A stretch of DNA of 64,000 bases. It comes from Mactra quadrangularis (Eukaryota; Mollusca; Bivalvia; Venerida; Mactridae). Location of the stretch: NCBI GenBank assembly GCA_025267735.1, contig CM046303.1, positions 36,717,380 to 36,781,379 on the forward strand. Reading direction: 5' to 3'. This document shows, in pieces, positions 11,001 to 21,512 of this stretch. Position 1 is the first letter of the stretch, and each line of letters opens with the position of its first letter. The translations under genes and the position numbers were made by a program. The notes beneath the pieces are model-generated. The model worked only from the letters and a program-made list of their open reading frames with translations. It did not search any database and was not told the origin of the DNA.

Positions 11001-14000
11001 ATTGTCCTGGACCCACAAAGGGGGCCTAACTCGGGCCCTATGACCCCCGCCGCCGGTGTAAAAGTTCAGGTGGTTTTTTTTGACAACCAATATCACTCCT
11101 GCAATTTATAGTCAGTTGTTTACGTCGGGTGCCTAATGTAACCCAATAAAAATCCATGGTCCGATCTGAGATTCTAACCCACAACCTCTTGTGTTGTAAG
11201 AGGACACTGCCAAGATGCCATAAAAGCTAGCTTGAAGGCAAGGGAGTACAAGTGCCATTTTATACCTTTGCTACATAATTATAGCTTATCAGCAGTAGTT
11301 TTTAGACATTCATATTCTAGACTATCTGAGCGAGTGGCTTATAAATCAGACAGAGCTACTATCTCATGTAACAATCTGTAAATTACATGGAGGGACTTTG
11401 AAAAAAAGCCAACCTGAATAGCATATCTTGACTATTGTCAGATCTGAAATTTGGCTTTATGATTTACTTTCATTTTGATGTTTATGTTTTATAATTTTTA
11501 AGTTTAGATGTTTCAGAACTACATGTATTTATAGTGAAATTCATTTAATTTGACCAATGCTGCGGGAACTTGGACTGTTCACACTAGTTAATGTGTAGTC
11601 CGTAAGATTGAATGTCTGATAGAATATTTTATTGTACTTGTAGTTCTTACAAGGGTTGTCAATACATTAGTCAAAAATCTTCACAAATCACATGCTTTTA
11701 TGTTTTATAATTCAGTAGGAAAATGTGATGTATGAGATTACTATCATGCATATCATATGCTCATGAATATGAAAACTTGTATGCTTATTTTTCATTTTAT
11801 TTTCAGTTGTAACATTATTGATGTTATTTTCATTCTGTGCATGTGATCAACAAAACCTTGAACAAAAAGAAAATGTTGATTTGGTAGAGAAAGAAGGAGG
11901 TACTGCTACTGTAGAAGATTATCCACCATTGACAGATTCAACTTTAAATGAGAAAGTTGTCTCTAAAATGACTGCTGACAGCGAAACTTGTCATATTGAT
12001 GGAAGTTGTAGTTCTGATGTAATAAAGTCAAAGTCTATAGATAGTGTGGAAACTCAAGTTGAAGGTATTAAGCAAATAAGTGATGATCAGGATATTGATC
12101 AGATGGATGCAGATTCAAATAATGTGGAAAAGACTCACAAAGAAGAGGCTCAAACAGTTGATGAACATATTCAAACAGAATTAATTGAGGAACATGTAAC
12201 AAACTCTACATTAGATGGCAATAATTCTTCCGTGTATCAATGGATAAAATTTCTGTTAGATCCCATCATTGAAGAGTTCAGAGATGGCATTTATCCCAAG
12301 ATGACTGAAAAATCAAACTCTACAGAGTCTAATGTATCTATTACTAACGATAATACTTCTGTTGTGGTAGAATCTTCAAATGAAACTGTTGTTGAATTAA
12401 CAAATGTTACAGGGTCAGAAAGCAACAAAACTGAGTCTGGTAAAAAAACTAAATTTGAATGTACTGGTAGAAATGTTACAGATAATTCTAATGCCACCGT
12501 CAAGTTGATTACCACTGCTAAACTTCTTCAGTTGTTAAATTTTGATAAAAATGACACTGATAATGTGACTGATTGTTTATTAGTAATGTTTTATGCACCA
12601 TGGTGTCATTTCTGTGCTAAAATAGCTCCACATTATAATGCCTTAGCAAGGGCTTTTCCTCAGCTTGATTTTGTTGCAGTTGACACGGCCCAGTTTAGCA
12701 AGTAAGTACATAATCCATTTTTCTATGTTTATCAGGTCTACCAATGTTCGGCAAATTTGCTGGTTATTAGCCTGCTGTGATCATCAAGACATGGATTTAT
12801 ATTATTATTTTTATGGATCTACTATACATTTTTTTAGCAGAGGATTCAAAGAGGATTCAGAATGTGAAATGTGTATAGTCATCTGACATAACATTGTAAT
12901 TTCAATCAAATATAAATGAAAATGGTCCCAAATTGTGTGGATAGTATTAATGTGAGAGGTTGGCCTGTTTCAGCTGATTTCTAAATTTCACTGGCTTATT
13001 TAGCTACCTACATGAGACTTATAGTTTTGACCTTGGTGTGCTTTTGACATAGAACCTTCTTCGGGGTAGAAATGAAAAAAAGAATTCAACATCTGTTTGG
13101 ATTAAAGTTGGTGAAATAGGTTTACCTTGATCCAACTTATGTCATTATTATACATATATATATTTGAAATGGGCGTGGCTGAGCAGTTATGACATTGGAC
13201 TGGTAATCATTGGATAGCCAGCCCCGCGTTGGTTCAAATCCTATTGCAAACCTACCCCCTTTTGTCTTGAGCAAGAAACTTTATCCTATTATCTTAGTAC
13301 TGGGGAACCAGTAAGCAGACTCGAAAGTGATTAATCTTAGTTGTAAGAACTTGTTTCACAATCAAGCTAAAATAAATTGGTATACACTACATTATTATAC
13401 ATGTATATTAGCTACCCTTCAGTCATTTGGTAAGGATATTGTACTCTTCTCACCAAACAAACTTGGATGGAATGTTTAACATTTATTTCAAGGATTTATA
13501 TATCGACTTATTTAATAAATTATCTAGTAATTACAGAAATTGCCAATTTCATTGCTTCATGTATTTGCTTAGGTAATAGCAAATTAATTCCTAGATTGTC
13601 ATCCCACCAGCCAAAATGTCAATTAGAAATGCCAAGTAAGATGCAGCACAGTATGAAAAATAACAAACTTTATTCTATATAATTTTACATGCATATAATC
13701 CTAGAACACACTTAATGCTATTATAAAAGAACGAATTTTCCTATTTTGAATATAACTCTCCCACCTGCCTAGTTTTCCTCACTAAAGGATGGGAATCTAG
13801 TTATTTATTCTCTATTGCCTTAGTAAGGACTACTTGTGGTTTAATTCATGAATTAAAGAAGTTTATTTTCATCTTTCAGTTTACTAGCCAGATTTGGTAC
13901 TGTGTCAGTACCTAATATTTTAGTGTTTCATGACCAATCAAGGGCAGCTGTCAAATTTAATCAAACAGATAGAACTTTTGAAAATTTTGTTACATTTGTA

Positions 14001-17000
14001 ACAAATTCAACAGGTAAGATATCTAACTTTATATATCAAACTTGTCATCCCATTTATCTAAAACAGTTTTGTCTGAAAAATGCCCATCAACTTGTCTGTG
14101 GACTGGAAGTTAAGATGTAAACATAATACTAATTTATGACTTATGTATCTAGTCTGTTATTATCTTTAAACATGATTTATTCATGTCCCAGAAGTCTTGA
14201 GCTAATCAATGCTTAAAAGGCAGGGGTAGTAGGGGAAATTTGAATTAAAACATCTATTCCTTCTTTAATTTGAGCATACGGGTTAAAAAAATGGACATGG
14301 AAATGTATTTAAGGTTTTCCATAAACAAGAAGACAAATTTGTGATTTTTCTCAGCCAAATGTAGAAAACACATGATATGATAAACTAGTGATACTATAAT
14401 ACATGTACTATATTATTATAAATTAGTGATCTGATGCCACAACAAATTGATCATATGTTCTATGGATTCACTCGCACCTTAATTTTGATGGTTTTTACAA
14501 AAAAAAATATTTTTATTTCTTCGCTCGCTCATAAAAATTTGGTCAAACTGCAATATAATGCAAGTGAAAAAAGACTGTTTTACCCTTGTCCGTGTGTGTG
14601 TCCATCCGTCCGTGCGTCCGTTACAAAATTTCCGTCGCAGTTTTCTCAGCAACTATAACATGCAGCAGCCTAATACTTTGCATATTGCTTCATCCCATAG
14701 TCCCATGTGGTGTAAAGCGATTTCATGCTCCTTGCTCATCTACTTCCTGTTTGTTGCATATTTTTAGATTTTTTGTGGGGGTATCACTAGTGAGCACTAG
14801 CTCACAGATTTACTTGTTTTATTTTTATAAGCCCGTTTGGAGAAAACTGACATATTATGTTATGATGTTGTCCGTCTGTTGGTCTGTCCGTCAGTCCGTC
14901 AGTCCGTGGACAACTGCTTGTCAGGATGATAACTCAAGAAAGGATGTACCTAGGTTCCTCAAATTTTATACAGGATAGCCTTTGGGTAGAGGATGTTCCC
15001 TATTGATTTTAAGATCCCAGGGTGAAAGGTCAAGGTCACTGGGACTTGAAATATAAAAACCTTGTCCGGACGATAACTCAACAACGACTGTACCTAGGTT
15101 AACCAAATTTTAAGTAAGAGTTGCCCATGTGTCAAGGATGTTCCCTATTGGTTTTGGTGCCCCTGGGTCAAAGGTCAAGGTTACAGAGGCATCATATGGG
15201 GAAAAAAACGTGTCCGGACAATAACTGAACAACCAATGTACCTAGGTTCACCAAATTTATATGAAGGTAGCTCATGTGTCAAGGATGTGTCCTTATGGTT
15301 TTTTGGACCCTGGGTCAAAGGTCAAGGTCGCGGGGGCATCATATTGAAAAACCTTGTCTGGACAATAACTCAATAACAACTGTACCTTGGTTCACCAAAT
15401 TTTATGAGAAGGTTGCCCATCTGTCAAGGATGTGCCCTCTAGGTACCCCTGGGTCAAAGTTCAAGGTCACGGGGGCATCATATGGAAAAAACTTGTCCGG
15501 ACAATAACTGATCAACCAATGTACCTATGTTAACCAAATTTTATGTGAAAGTAGCCCGTGTGTCAAGGATGTGCCCGTAGGTATTGTGGCCCCTGGGTCA
15601 AAGGTCAAGGTCACAGGGGCATCATATGGAAGAACCTTGTCCAGACAATAACTGAACAACCAATGTACCTAGGTTCACCAAATTTATGTGAAAGTGGCCC
15701 GTATGTTAAGGATATGCCGTATTAGTTTTGGGGCCCCGGGTCAAAGGTCAAGGTCACATGGGCATCATATTGAAAAACCTTGTCCGGACAATAACTCAAC
15801 AATGACTGTACCTAGGTTCACCAAATTTTATGTGAGAGTAGCCCATGTATCTAGGATGTGCGCTGTTGGTTTTGGGGCCCCTGGGTAAAAGGTCAAGGTC
15901 ACAGGGGCATCATATGGGGGAAAATACTTGTCCGGACAATAACTGTACAACCAATGTACCTAGGTTCACCAAATTGTATGTGAGAGTAGCCCATTTGTCA
16001 AGGATGTTCCCTGCAGGTTTTGGGGCCCCTGGGTCAAAGATCAAGGTCACAGGGGCATCATATTGAATCCTTGTCCGGACAATAACTCAACAACTGCAGA
16101 AATCTAAAATAGTACATCCTTTCTGGATACCAAGTCATATTGGCCTACATGGAAATAAAAAAGCAGACATTTTAGCTAAAGAATCTTCAAACCTTCAACT
16201 AGTAGATATCAAATTACCAAGCGGTGACTTCAATTGTTCAATTTATATGTTAATTAAGTCAAAATGGCAAGCAAAGTGAAATTATGCTATATTTGATGAG
16301 TTACATGACATTAGTTCACCAAATTTTATGTGAGGGTAGCCCATGTGTGGAGGATGTCCCTTATTGGTTTTAGGGCCCCTAGGTCAAAGGTCAAGGTCAC
16401 AGGGGCATCATATTGAAAAACCTTGTCCGGACAATAACTCAACAAAGACTGTACCTAGGTTCACCAAATTTTATGTGAGAGTAGCCCATGTGTCAAGGAT
16501 TTATGTATTGATAGCTCTTTGGTAGAGGATGTTCCCTTTTGATTTTGAGACCCCAGGGTCAAAGGTCAAAGTCACGGGGAATTAATATAAAACATTTTCC
16601 GGACAATAACTCAATAATGACTGTAGATAGGTTCACCAAATGTTATGTAAGGGTAGCCTCATTTTCTAGCATATGCCTCTTTGGTTTTGAGGCGCCTGGG
16701 TCAAAGGTCAAGGTTGCATGGAAATCATGAGGAAAAACCTTGTCAAACTACCAAATTTATCTAAGATCACCAAATTTTATGTATGGGTACTCTTTAGGTC
16801 AAGGGTGTGATTTTTTGGCTCTGAGGCCCCAGAGTCAAGGTCACTTGAAGTTTATGTGGGAAAACTTTGTGCTGGTGATAACTCAACTATAGCTGTGCCT
16901 AGGTTCTCAAAATCTTTGCTTTGGATAGCCCTCCAGTTAAGCCTTAACTTTAGGATGTGACCTATTCTGAGATCCCGGGTCATTGGTCAAGGTCACAAGG

Positions 17001-17629
17001 ACTTCATATGAGTTAGAACACAGCATGGACTGCACACGGGCGTATAATGCCCCGCCCAGCGAAGCTCTTGTTTTTCTTCGCTCACTCGCCTTAATTTTTT
17101 TTCAGGAAAATCCGTAGAACACATGATCAACTTGTGGCCTTATTTCGTTCTTAACCTTTTGGGATTTTGTAGATTTAGCCATGTTTTGAATATTTCTTAT
17201 CATTGTTTATCAATTAGGACTACCAATTCAAAATATCATTGCTTAATTAACTATGTACTATGTTTTGTTTTTTCTGATCAATATAAATTTACAATTATTG
17301 TGAAGCTCTTTTGAATGTATAAATTGATGAAAAGAGTGCTATATAAATATGGTAGATAATAATAATAATAATAATAATAATCTCATGATACTTTACCCTA
17401 TTTTCCAGGTTTAGAAGCCAATAAGACAGTGAATGTTACAGAGATAGATTATTTAGGTCCAGTACCTAGTGTCCCTACTAATGAACCTGATTATTTATTA
17501 CTTATATCATGGATATTTGTTATATTTTGTAGTTCTTATATGTTTATTAAATCTAATAAAGGACAACAATGGATTAATAAAGTTAAGACATTATGGGTAC
17601 TATGGCAGGAGCATCAACATATTGACTGA
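4984..17629 (+). CDS. TXNDC15: Thioredoxin domain-containing protein 15 (4 coding exons)
   Basis: Join 4984-5038, 11807-12701, 13880-14013, 17409-17629: 1305 nt, 434 residues. A hydrophobic N-terminal stretch (about residues 15-30, LVIYIVTLLMLFSFCA) acts as signal peptide. Then comes a long acidic, Ser/Thr/Asn-rich luminal region with many NxS/T sequons (about 33-235), a thioredoxin fold with YAPWCHFC (active-site cysteines 285 and 288), the cis-proline region GTVSVPNILVF, and a C-terminal transmembrane helix (about 390-408) with a short basic tail. The order and the motifs FGTVxVPNIL and FNxTDRT match the TXNDC15 family. From general knowledge TXNDC15 is needed for normal ciliogenesis in vertebrates (Meckel-type ciliopathy); its substrates are not well defined. 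Both CxxC cysteines are present, so the fold could be redox active. Introns are 6768, 1178 and 3395 bp and loaded with repeats. Family identity is confident; exon 1 is a splice-phase inference. Confidence 0.9.
5250..5780. repeat. Two short tandem arrays in TXNDC15 intron 1
   Basis: The first part (about 5262-5425) repeats TGGTCCGTTTTGTCC every 15-25 bp. The second (about 5448-5775) repeats AAAATCGGTTGGCATT with a roughly 35-bp period and variable spacers such as AGACTGAACAAATAGACG. ORFs here are by-products of the repetition. Confidence 0.85.
6179..6208. repeat. Tandem 15-bp hairpin, two exact copies
   Basis: GCGTCCTCGGGACGC occurs twice without a spacer. Each copy is a hairpin with a 6-bp stem (GCGTCC/GGACGC) and TCG loop. 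It is strikingly GC-rich against its AT-rich surroundings. Confidence 0.8.
7626..9169. mobile_element. Second hAT-type element nested in the first
   Basis: Ends TAGGGCTT / AAGCCCTA are flanked by an exact 8-bp duplication AAATCTAA (7618-7625 and 9170-9177). Terminal similarity beyond 8 bp is weak, but inner flanks on both sides carry TTCGCGAA-like motifs. No transposase is seen. It must be younger than the element it interrupts. Confidence 0.8.
7930..8914. mobile_element. Innermost inverted-repeat element
   Basis: Inverted arms of about 100 bp: each begins CAGG and contains CAACTCGC, GGCGAGTGTTCCTAC and CTTAAAACTTGTCC. The CAGGGGTTT end is hAT-like, but no target duplication is visible. The core (about 8220-8680) is related to the core of the element at 40363-42230, including the stretch GCTATCAAACATCAAC. 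A 61-codon ORF at 8494-8679 lies in this shared core and has no recognised domain. Confidence 0.65.
10019..11806. other. Rest of TXNDC15 intron 1
   Basis: Holds a 13-G homopolymer at 10369-10381, a zone with repeated TTTCGCTGAAAA (10140-10290) that opens ORFs on both strands, a GC-richer dispersed repeat fragment (about 10930-11090, with CCTGGACCCACAAAG) and a minus-strand SINE fragment (about 11125-11285). An imperfect copy of the ATGAGTCC-type sequence at 6045-6080 recurs at 10715-10735. No exon was seen. Confidence 0.5.
11125..11285 (-). mobile_element. tRNA-derived SINE fragment (family with copies at 56.6-57.0 kb)
   Basis: On the minus strand it has a degenerate B-box, GGTTAGAATCT, followed by a body ending in ATGGATTTTTATTGGGTTACAT. 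Shared blocks with 56640-57000 include CATAAAAGCTAGC, GAGTACAAG and TAAGAGGACA. Confidence 0.55.
11807..12701 (+). CDS. TXNDC15: TXNDC15 coding exon 2
   Basis: Acceptor TTTTATTTTCAG ends at 11806 and donor AA|GTAAGTAC starts at 12702. It encodes the end of the signal peptide, the acidic glycosylation-rich region and the first half of the thioredoxin fold including WCHFC. Two bases at the end pair with one base of exon 3 to make an Asn. Confidence 0.92.
12702..13141. other. TXNDC15 intron 2, 5' part
   Basis: No exon or repeat recognised; a 73-codon ORF overlapping the donor is intronic read-through. The stretch 13403-13879 on the other side of the SINE is likewise featureless. Confidence 0.4.
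13142..13402 (+). mobile_element. tRNA-derived SINE in TXNDC15 intron 2
   Basis: The head TGGCTGAGCAGTTATGACAT resembles an A-box arm and GGTTCAAATCC is a good B-box. The body is flanked by the direct repeat CATTATTATACAT (about 13142-13154 and 13390-13402), a plausible target duplication. It is not a functional tRNA: the acceptor stem does not pair. Confidence 0.75.
13880..14013 (+). CDS. TXNDC15: TXNDC15 coding exon 3
   Basis: Acceptor ATCTTTCAG ends at 13879; donor CAG|GTAAGA starts at 14014. It encodes LLARFGTVSVPNILVF and FNQTDRTFENFV, the second half of the thioredoxin fold with the conserved Val-Pro. The final G completes a Gly codon with exon 4. Confidence 0.92.
14905..17020 (+). repeat. 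146-bp satellite array with DR1-like motifs
   Basis: About 12-13 units, judged from the spacing of TGTACCTAGGTTCACC (14945, 15090, 15238, 15384, 15519, 15665, 15808, 15957 and on). Each unit has the order: CTAGGTTCACCAAATTTTAT, GTGTCAAGGATGT, GGGTCAAAGGTCAAGGTCAC, CATCATAT, TTGTCCGGACAATAACTCAAC. The end units are more diverged than the middle ones. The array is interrupted at 16095-16313 by a retroelement fragment. ORFs rich in GQRSRS and PDNNS are translations of the satellite and not proteins. A GTCCGTC-rich stretch (14870-14910) precedes it. Confidence 0.9.
16095..16313 (+). pseudogene. LINE RNase H domain fragment inside the satellite
   Basis: One frame reads WIPSHIGLHGNKKADILAKE, the classic C-terminal part of a LINE ribonuclease H (conserved H-x-G-N-x-x-A-D), then continues about 40 more codons with one stop. 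The satellite unit is broken between CAACAACTG and GTTCACCAAATTT around it. It is a fragment with no start and no other retroelement domain adjacent. Confidence 0.8.
17356..17382. repeat. (AAT)n microsatellite
   Basis: About nine AAT units just upstream of TXNDC15 exon 4. A second AAT run occurs near 39356-39377. Confidence 0.9.
17409..17629 (+). CDS. TXNDC15: TXNDC15 coding exon 4 and stop
   Basis: Acceptor TATTTTCCAG ends at 17408. The exon encodes the YLGPVPS linker, one transmembrane helix (YLLLISWIFVIFCSSYMFI) and a short tail ending EHQHID. AATAAA follows at 17663, with another at 17740, so polyadenylation may be close to the stop. Confidence 0.92.
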
Positions 17630-20482
17630 AGTGTATTTAGTTCTCTTGTTGGAATCTGCTAAAATAAATCTTTCATCATAAGTTCTCTCCCCTTATTCTG
17701 AGGATCAAGTCACATTCCGAACACCTGGACCATTCAATGAATAAATAATCTTGAAAGGATTCGTTGGGGGATGTCCATCGTGAATCTTGTGTTTTTACTT
17801 CATAAGCGAAGCTATGCACAGGTGAAGCATGTAATGTTTATGAAAAATAGTTCATGTTATAAACACACTAAGTTTTGTTAAAAATAAAATATAATTTTAT
17901 GTAAAATATTTGACTAAAAATTGTTCAAATATGTCATTTAGTTGTTTATTTCAAATTTATGAACTAAAAATAAGACATTTTAACATCGTCTAAAGGATCA
18001 TAGATTTGTTTAACACCGGTTGAAGTGTTTAGTTTGGGCATGTGACGTAAAGGTAGTTCCAGAGTGGCGTCTAAATACATCAAATAACATCTGGTATTTC
18101 ACTGCTTGTGAATTGCTTTAGAATGCTATTGGCCAGTGTTACAAATTATTGTAGGCTAATGAGTTGACTATTAATTATTTTATTACACCAAAATGTGTTT
18201 TTGAAACAAATTAATTTTACCAAATAAGTTTATGTTTATTGTATTGCTGTTTCTTATATTTTAAGACTGCCTCACTCTAAGCTATGACTATGTGATGGAA
18301 TAAATATTTATCATAGCTTCTCCATATTGTTATTCAAGAACTATATATAACTATTAGATGCTTTTATGGGCATCATAATTGTGATTGTAACTGAAATGAA
18401 ATGATAACTGCATGATATGGTATAGTGCATTTGACCCTGATCTGACCTTTCACATTTGCATCTAATGATAATCTTCACATATCCCAATTAAAATCAGTAC
18501 CATGTCTATGCTACACTTTGGCAGCAATTGTAAAATTATAGAAGTATGTTTATGTGTTAAATTTAAATGCATAATCCTCAAGGCCACGGTGTAATTGAGC
18601 ATTTATACTACATTTGTATTCAATGTCATTTTATAATATTATTGTATAAAGGCATGGGTGCAAGTTTTCAGGCATATGCCTGAAGTTCAGGTTTTTCACA
18701 ACAAATTATCAATGTTTTGTTATTAAATTATGAAGAAAAATGGTTTCAAATTACTGTTTTCAGGTTTTTCAAAATTTTCAAGGTCAGGTACGGGTTTTAC
18801 ACACAGTACATAGTATAAAGGTATAAATCTATAACTTATGTCACTGTATGTCTCATGATAGGTAAAATTCTCTTTCACATTCAATTGACCACTGGTATTT
18901 TTTTGTAAAACTGTGTGATTTATTGCACTAAGTATGCTACATAAAGGTTGAAAAATAGGACAGACATTTGTATAATGTAAGGGAGATAAATTTGGGAGTA
19001 TGATTGCATAAAGAAATTGAGTTTTTTGACCAATTTATGCTCGTTTGAATGAATACTGGTGTAAATCTGTAACTGTTGAAATATCATTCACTGCTACTTC
19101 ATGCCAAAGATTGTATGATCCCTGGTCTTGAAGCTTCATTCAGGGTAAGAGATCTATTATTGAATCATGTTTTAATCATTATGAAATTAACTGTATAAGA
19201 TCGAAAGATCAATGATGAATCCATCAACATAGGAATGTTAATATTAGATTTGTTTAGATATATTCTTAGTTTCCATTGTATTTATAACCATTTCCTGACA
19301 TAATGTTTTTATTTTTTGTTAAAATGAATTGTTGTGCAATAAAATGCTGATATAAAACTAAGAAATATCTTGTTTAGATTTTGATATTGTACCAATACAT
19401 TTTGGTAAATTTGAATAGTCAATTGATCTTTACTCATGCAGAATTATCTGTGGTGTCAACTGTCCAATCAAATACTCACATACTGCCTCATTCTCATCCC
19501 AAGTATAAAAAGAGACTGCAAGTCAAGTAGTATAGGGCCTGGCTACCTATAGTTGGCTTTTGGGTCAAAATCATGGCTCCAGTTTATATTACTATGGGGT
19601 TGACATTTGTACGCTACATCTTATTGAGTCTGCTGAGTACTATGTTGTGTTTTGAAGTGACTGGAGTATGATCAATTATTGGTAGAAAACAATGATTTGA
19701 TACTGGTCATTTTTTACTTTAATGAGATAGGGCTATATCATTCAAGATGATCTCGATTCTTAACTGATAAACTGAAAGAGAAGCAACTTGGCTAAATTGC
19801 TCCCAAGGCAGTCATCTTTCAGAAAAAGAAACATTTAAATTCAAGGTGCTGTAACCATAGCATTGCATAAGGTGCAAATTTTGTTTCATTCAATTGAATT
19901 TTCAAAAAAAAGACTAAGAACTATTTCTTTCTAGAGGCTGAACATATGTTATTGTATTTCTATTTTGTGGTGCTTTTAGCTCACCCTATGACCCAATGCT
20001 GCTTAACAGGGGTCTAGCTAGGACCAAATTTTAGGGAGAAGTGACTTCTCCCTGGACTTGAAATAGGGAGAAGTGGTGGGATTCTTGGGAGAAGTGGTGT
20101 TCCGTCATTAGCGGGTTTTAGCAAAGTAGAATAGGCATCTAATGCTGCACTGAGCTCAAATGAAATTCGCCTTTATGACTAGTGTGTGTTGTTGCAACTT
20201 GCAAGTGTCTACACTGTCTGTCTCTGGAATGGATTGTCCTTGTTGAATGTTACAGCAGTAAATTATATAAAAAGATAAGCTGCAAAAGGCAATTAAAAAC
20301 TTCAAGTACAAGCATCAACAAATGTGTATCTTAATGGCTAACTAAAATCTAATTTTGTTTCAAACTAATTTCTCTTAACTTTGCCATGTTTCCAACCAAG
20401 ATTAAACCACAGCTGTGACGTCATCCCATTGTATTCATAGTACCGTATTTCTAATAATGTACAGGTAACCGTCCAATATTAA
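17630..20482. other. TXNDC15 3' UTR and intergenic region
   Basis: AATAAA signals at 17663, 17740, 17883, 18299 and near 19338 allow short or long 3' UTRs. No coding region was recognised. A possible transposon end, CAGGGGTCTAGCTAGGA, occurs near 20008 followed by GGGAGAAGTG repeated three times (20034-20095), but no matching right end was found. Confidence 0.4.
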
Positions 20483-20590
20483 GATTACTCGTCCATTATC
20501 TGGCGTGTTTGGACAATATCTAACGTGTAAGTCTAATATTGGACTACACGCTAGATATTGTCCAAACACACCAGATAATGAACGTGTAAC
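20483..20590. repeat. Near-perfect hairpin, arms about 48 bp
   Basis: The left arm contains CATTATCTGGCGTGTTTGGA and the right arm the complement TCCAAACACACCAGATAATG; pairing continues almost to the centre at TCTAATATTGGA. Probably a small foldback or MITE remnant. Confidence 0.8.
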
Positions 20591-21300
20591 CTCGATAGCG
20601 AACGATTACCTTTTCAATGTATTTTATAAAAAAGCAAAGAAACGAATGAAGTTGGTTTTTATTTATTGAACAAAAATTTACAAATATACTCAAAATTGCA
20701 TTTTTTACTTTGCCCCTTCGAAATGAAGACATCAATTTCAACCATGTAATTCCTATTTACATTTTGTCAACGTTGCGCTGTCGTTTCCTGAAAATTGAGA
20801 AGAAATACCTAAGTTTAGCATGATTATACTTAAACCCGAACTAGATTTTAACCACAGTTTAATACATAATCTGTCCAACACTGTAAGCCATTCCTTGCCA
20901 ATGGTTCAACATATAAAGTTTTGTCTTCTTATATAAGAACGCGTGATAAGAACAAAATATAGAGTTATTTAAAATAATTGCTGAACGAAATTCGTCATCT
21001 GGCCAAAAATGCTTTAGTTTAAATAAAAGTTACATTGTATTTAGTATGCTGTGATCCTGGCGTCCTCTTTGTGTCTTATTGAGCAATGCCATAGACCATA
21101 TTATGGCAGAGATAGGTAATTCTTATACTAGACCACAGAAACATTGAAGCCAATGCCTAAACTTACAGCGTTACCAAAATGACATTAAAACATCATCAAC
21201 CATCAATAATATGAAATTATTACTGTCGGAAATAATAACCATTTGCGTAACGACCTCTCCCCGTGATAAAACGATCATAGGTTTGAGCCACGAACCGAAC

Positions 21301-21512
21301 TTAGCACATAGCATTTTCCCCTCGTCCAATCAGCTGTCGAGGATTGTTGATAGTAGACATGTACTATATTGTATAGTATAGAAGCGTGTTGAACTTGGGG
21401 AAAATGCTGTGCTAAGCCAGTTAGATTATGTTTTCATTTTACTATAAGGTTCAGTGCTCGGGGCTCCGCCCCTCGCACTAAACCTTATAGTAAAATGAAA
21501 ACATAATCTAAC
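21301..21512. repeat. Two adjacent inverted repeats, one almost perfect
   Basis: At 21301-21321 and 21397-21415, TTAGCACATAGCATTTTCCCC faces its complement. Directly next to it, 21420-21512 is a hairpin with a 32-bp perfect stem starting GTTAGATTATGTTTTCATTT, then CAGTGC/GCACTA and a GC-rich loop CTCGGGGCTCCGCCCCTCG. Likely MITE-type DNA able to form a cruciform. Confidence 0.8.

Larger units (their letters stand above)
14434..17142. mobile_element. Inverted-repeat MITE expanded by an internal satellite
   Basis: The left end (GCCACAACAAATTGATCATATG, split by mismatches, near 14437) and right end (ACATGATCAACTTGTGGCC, 17120-17139) match the ends of the ~210-bp MITEs at 31831-32039 and 39812-40017. 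Left internal sequence (ATTTTTATGAGCGAGCGAAG on the reverse strand) and right internal sequence (CTTCGCTCACTCG) also match. Between them, instead of ~100 bp, lie about 2.5 kb made mostly of a 146-bp satellite. It fills most of TXNDC15 intron 3. Confidence 0.7.

Noticed and set aside
11818..11820. Start of TXNDC15 at exon 2 (TTG or the following ATG)
   Set aside because: It would leave a truncated signal peptide and ignore a good splice acceptor; the exon at 4984 completes it in phase.
15274..16730. Several ORFs of 60-77 codons with GQRSRS and PDNNS motifs
   Set aside because: They repeat every 146 bp and are translations of the satellite; the repeated peptides follow the DNA repeat.
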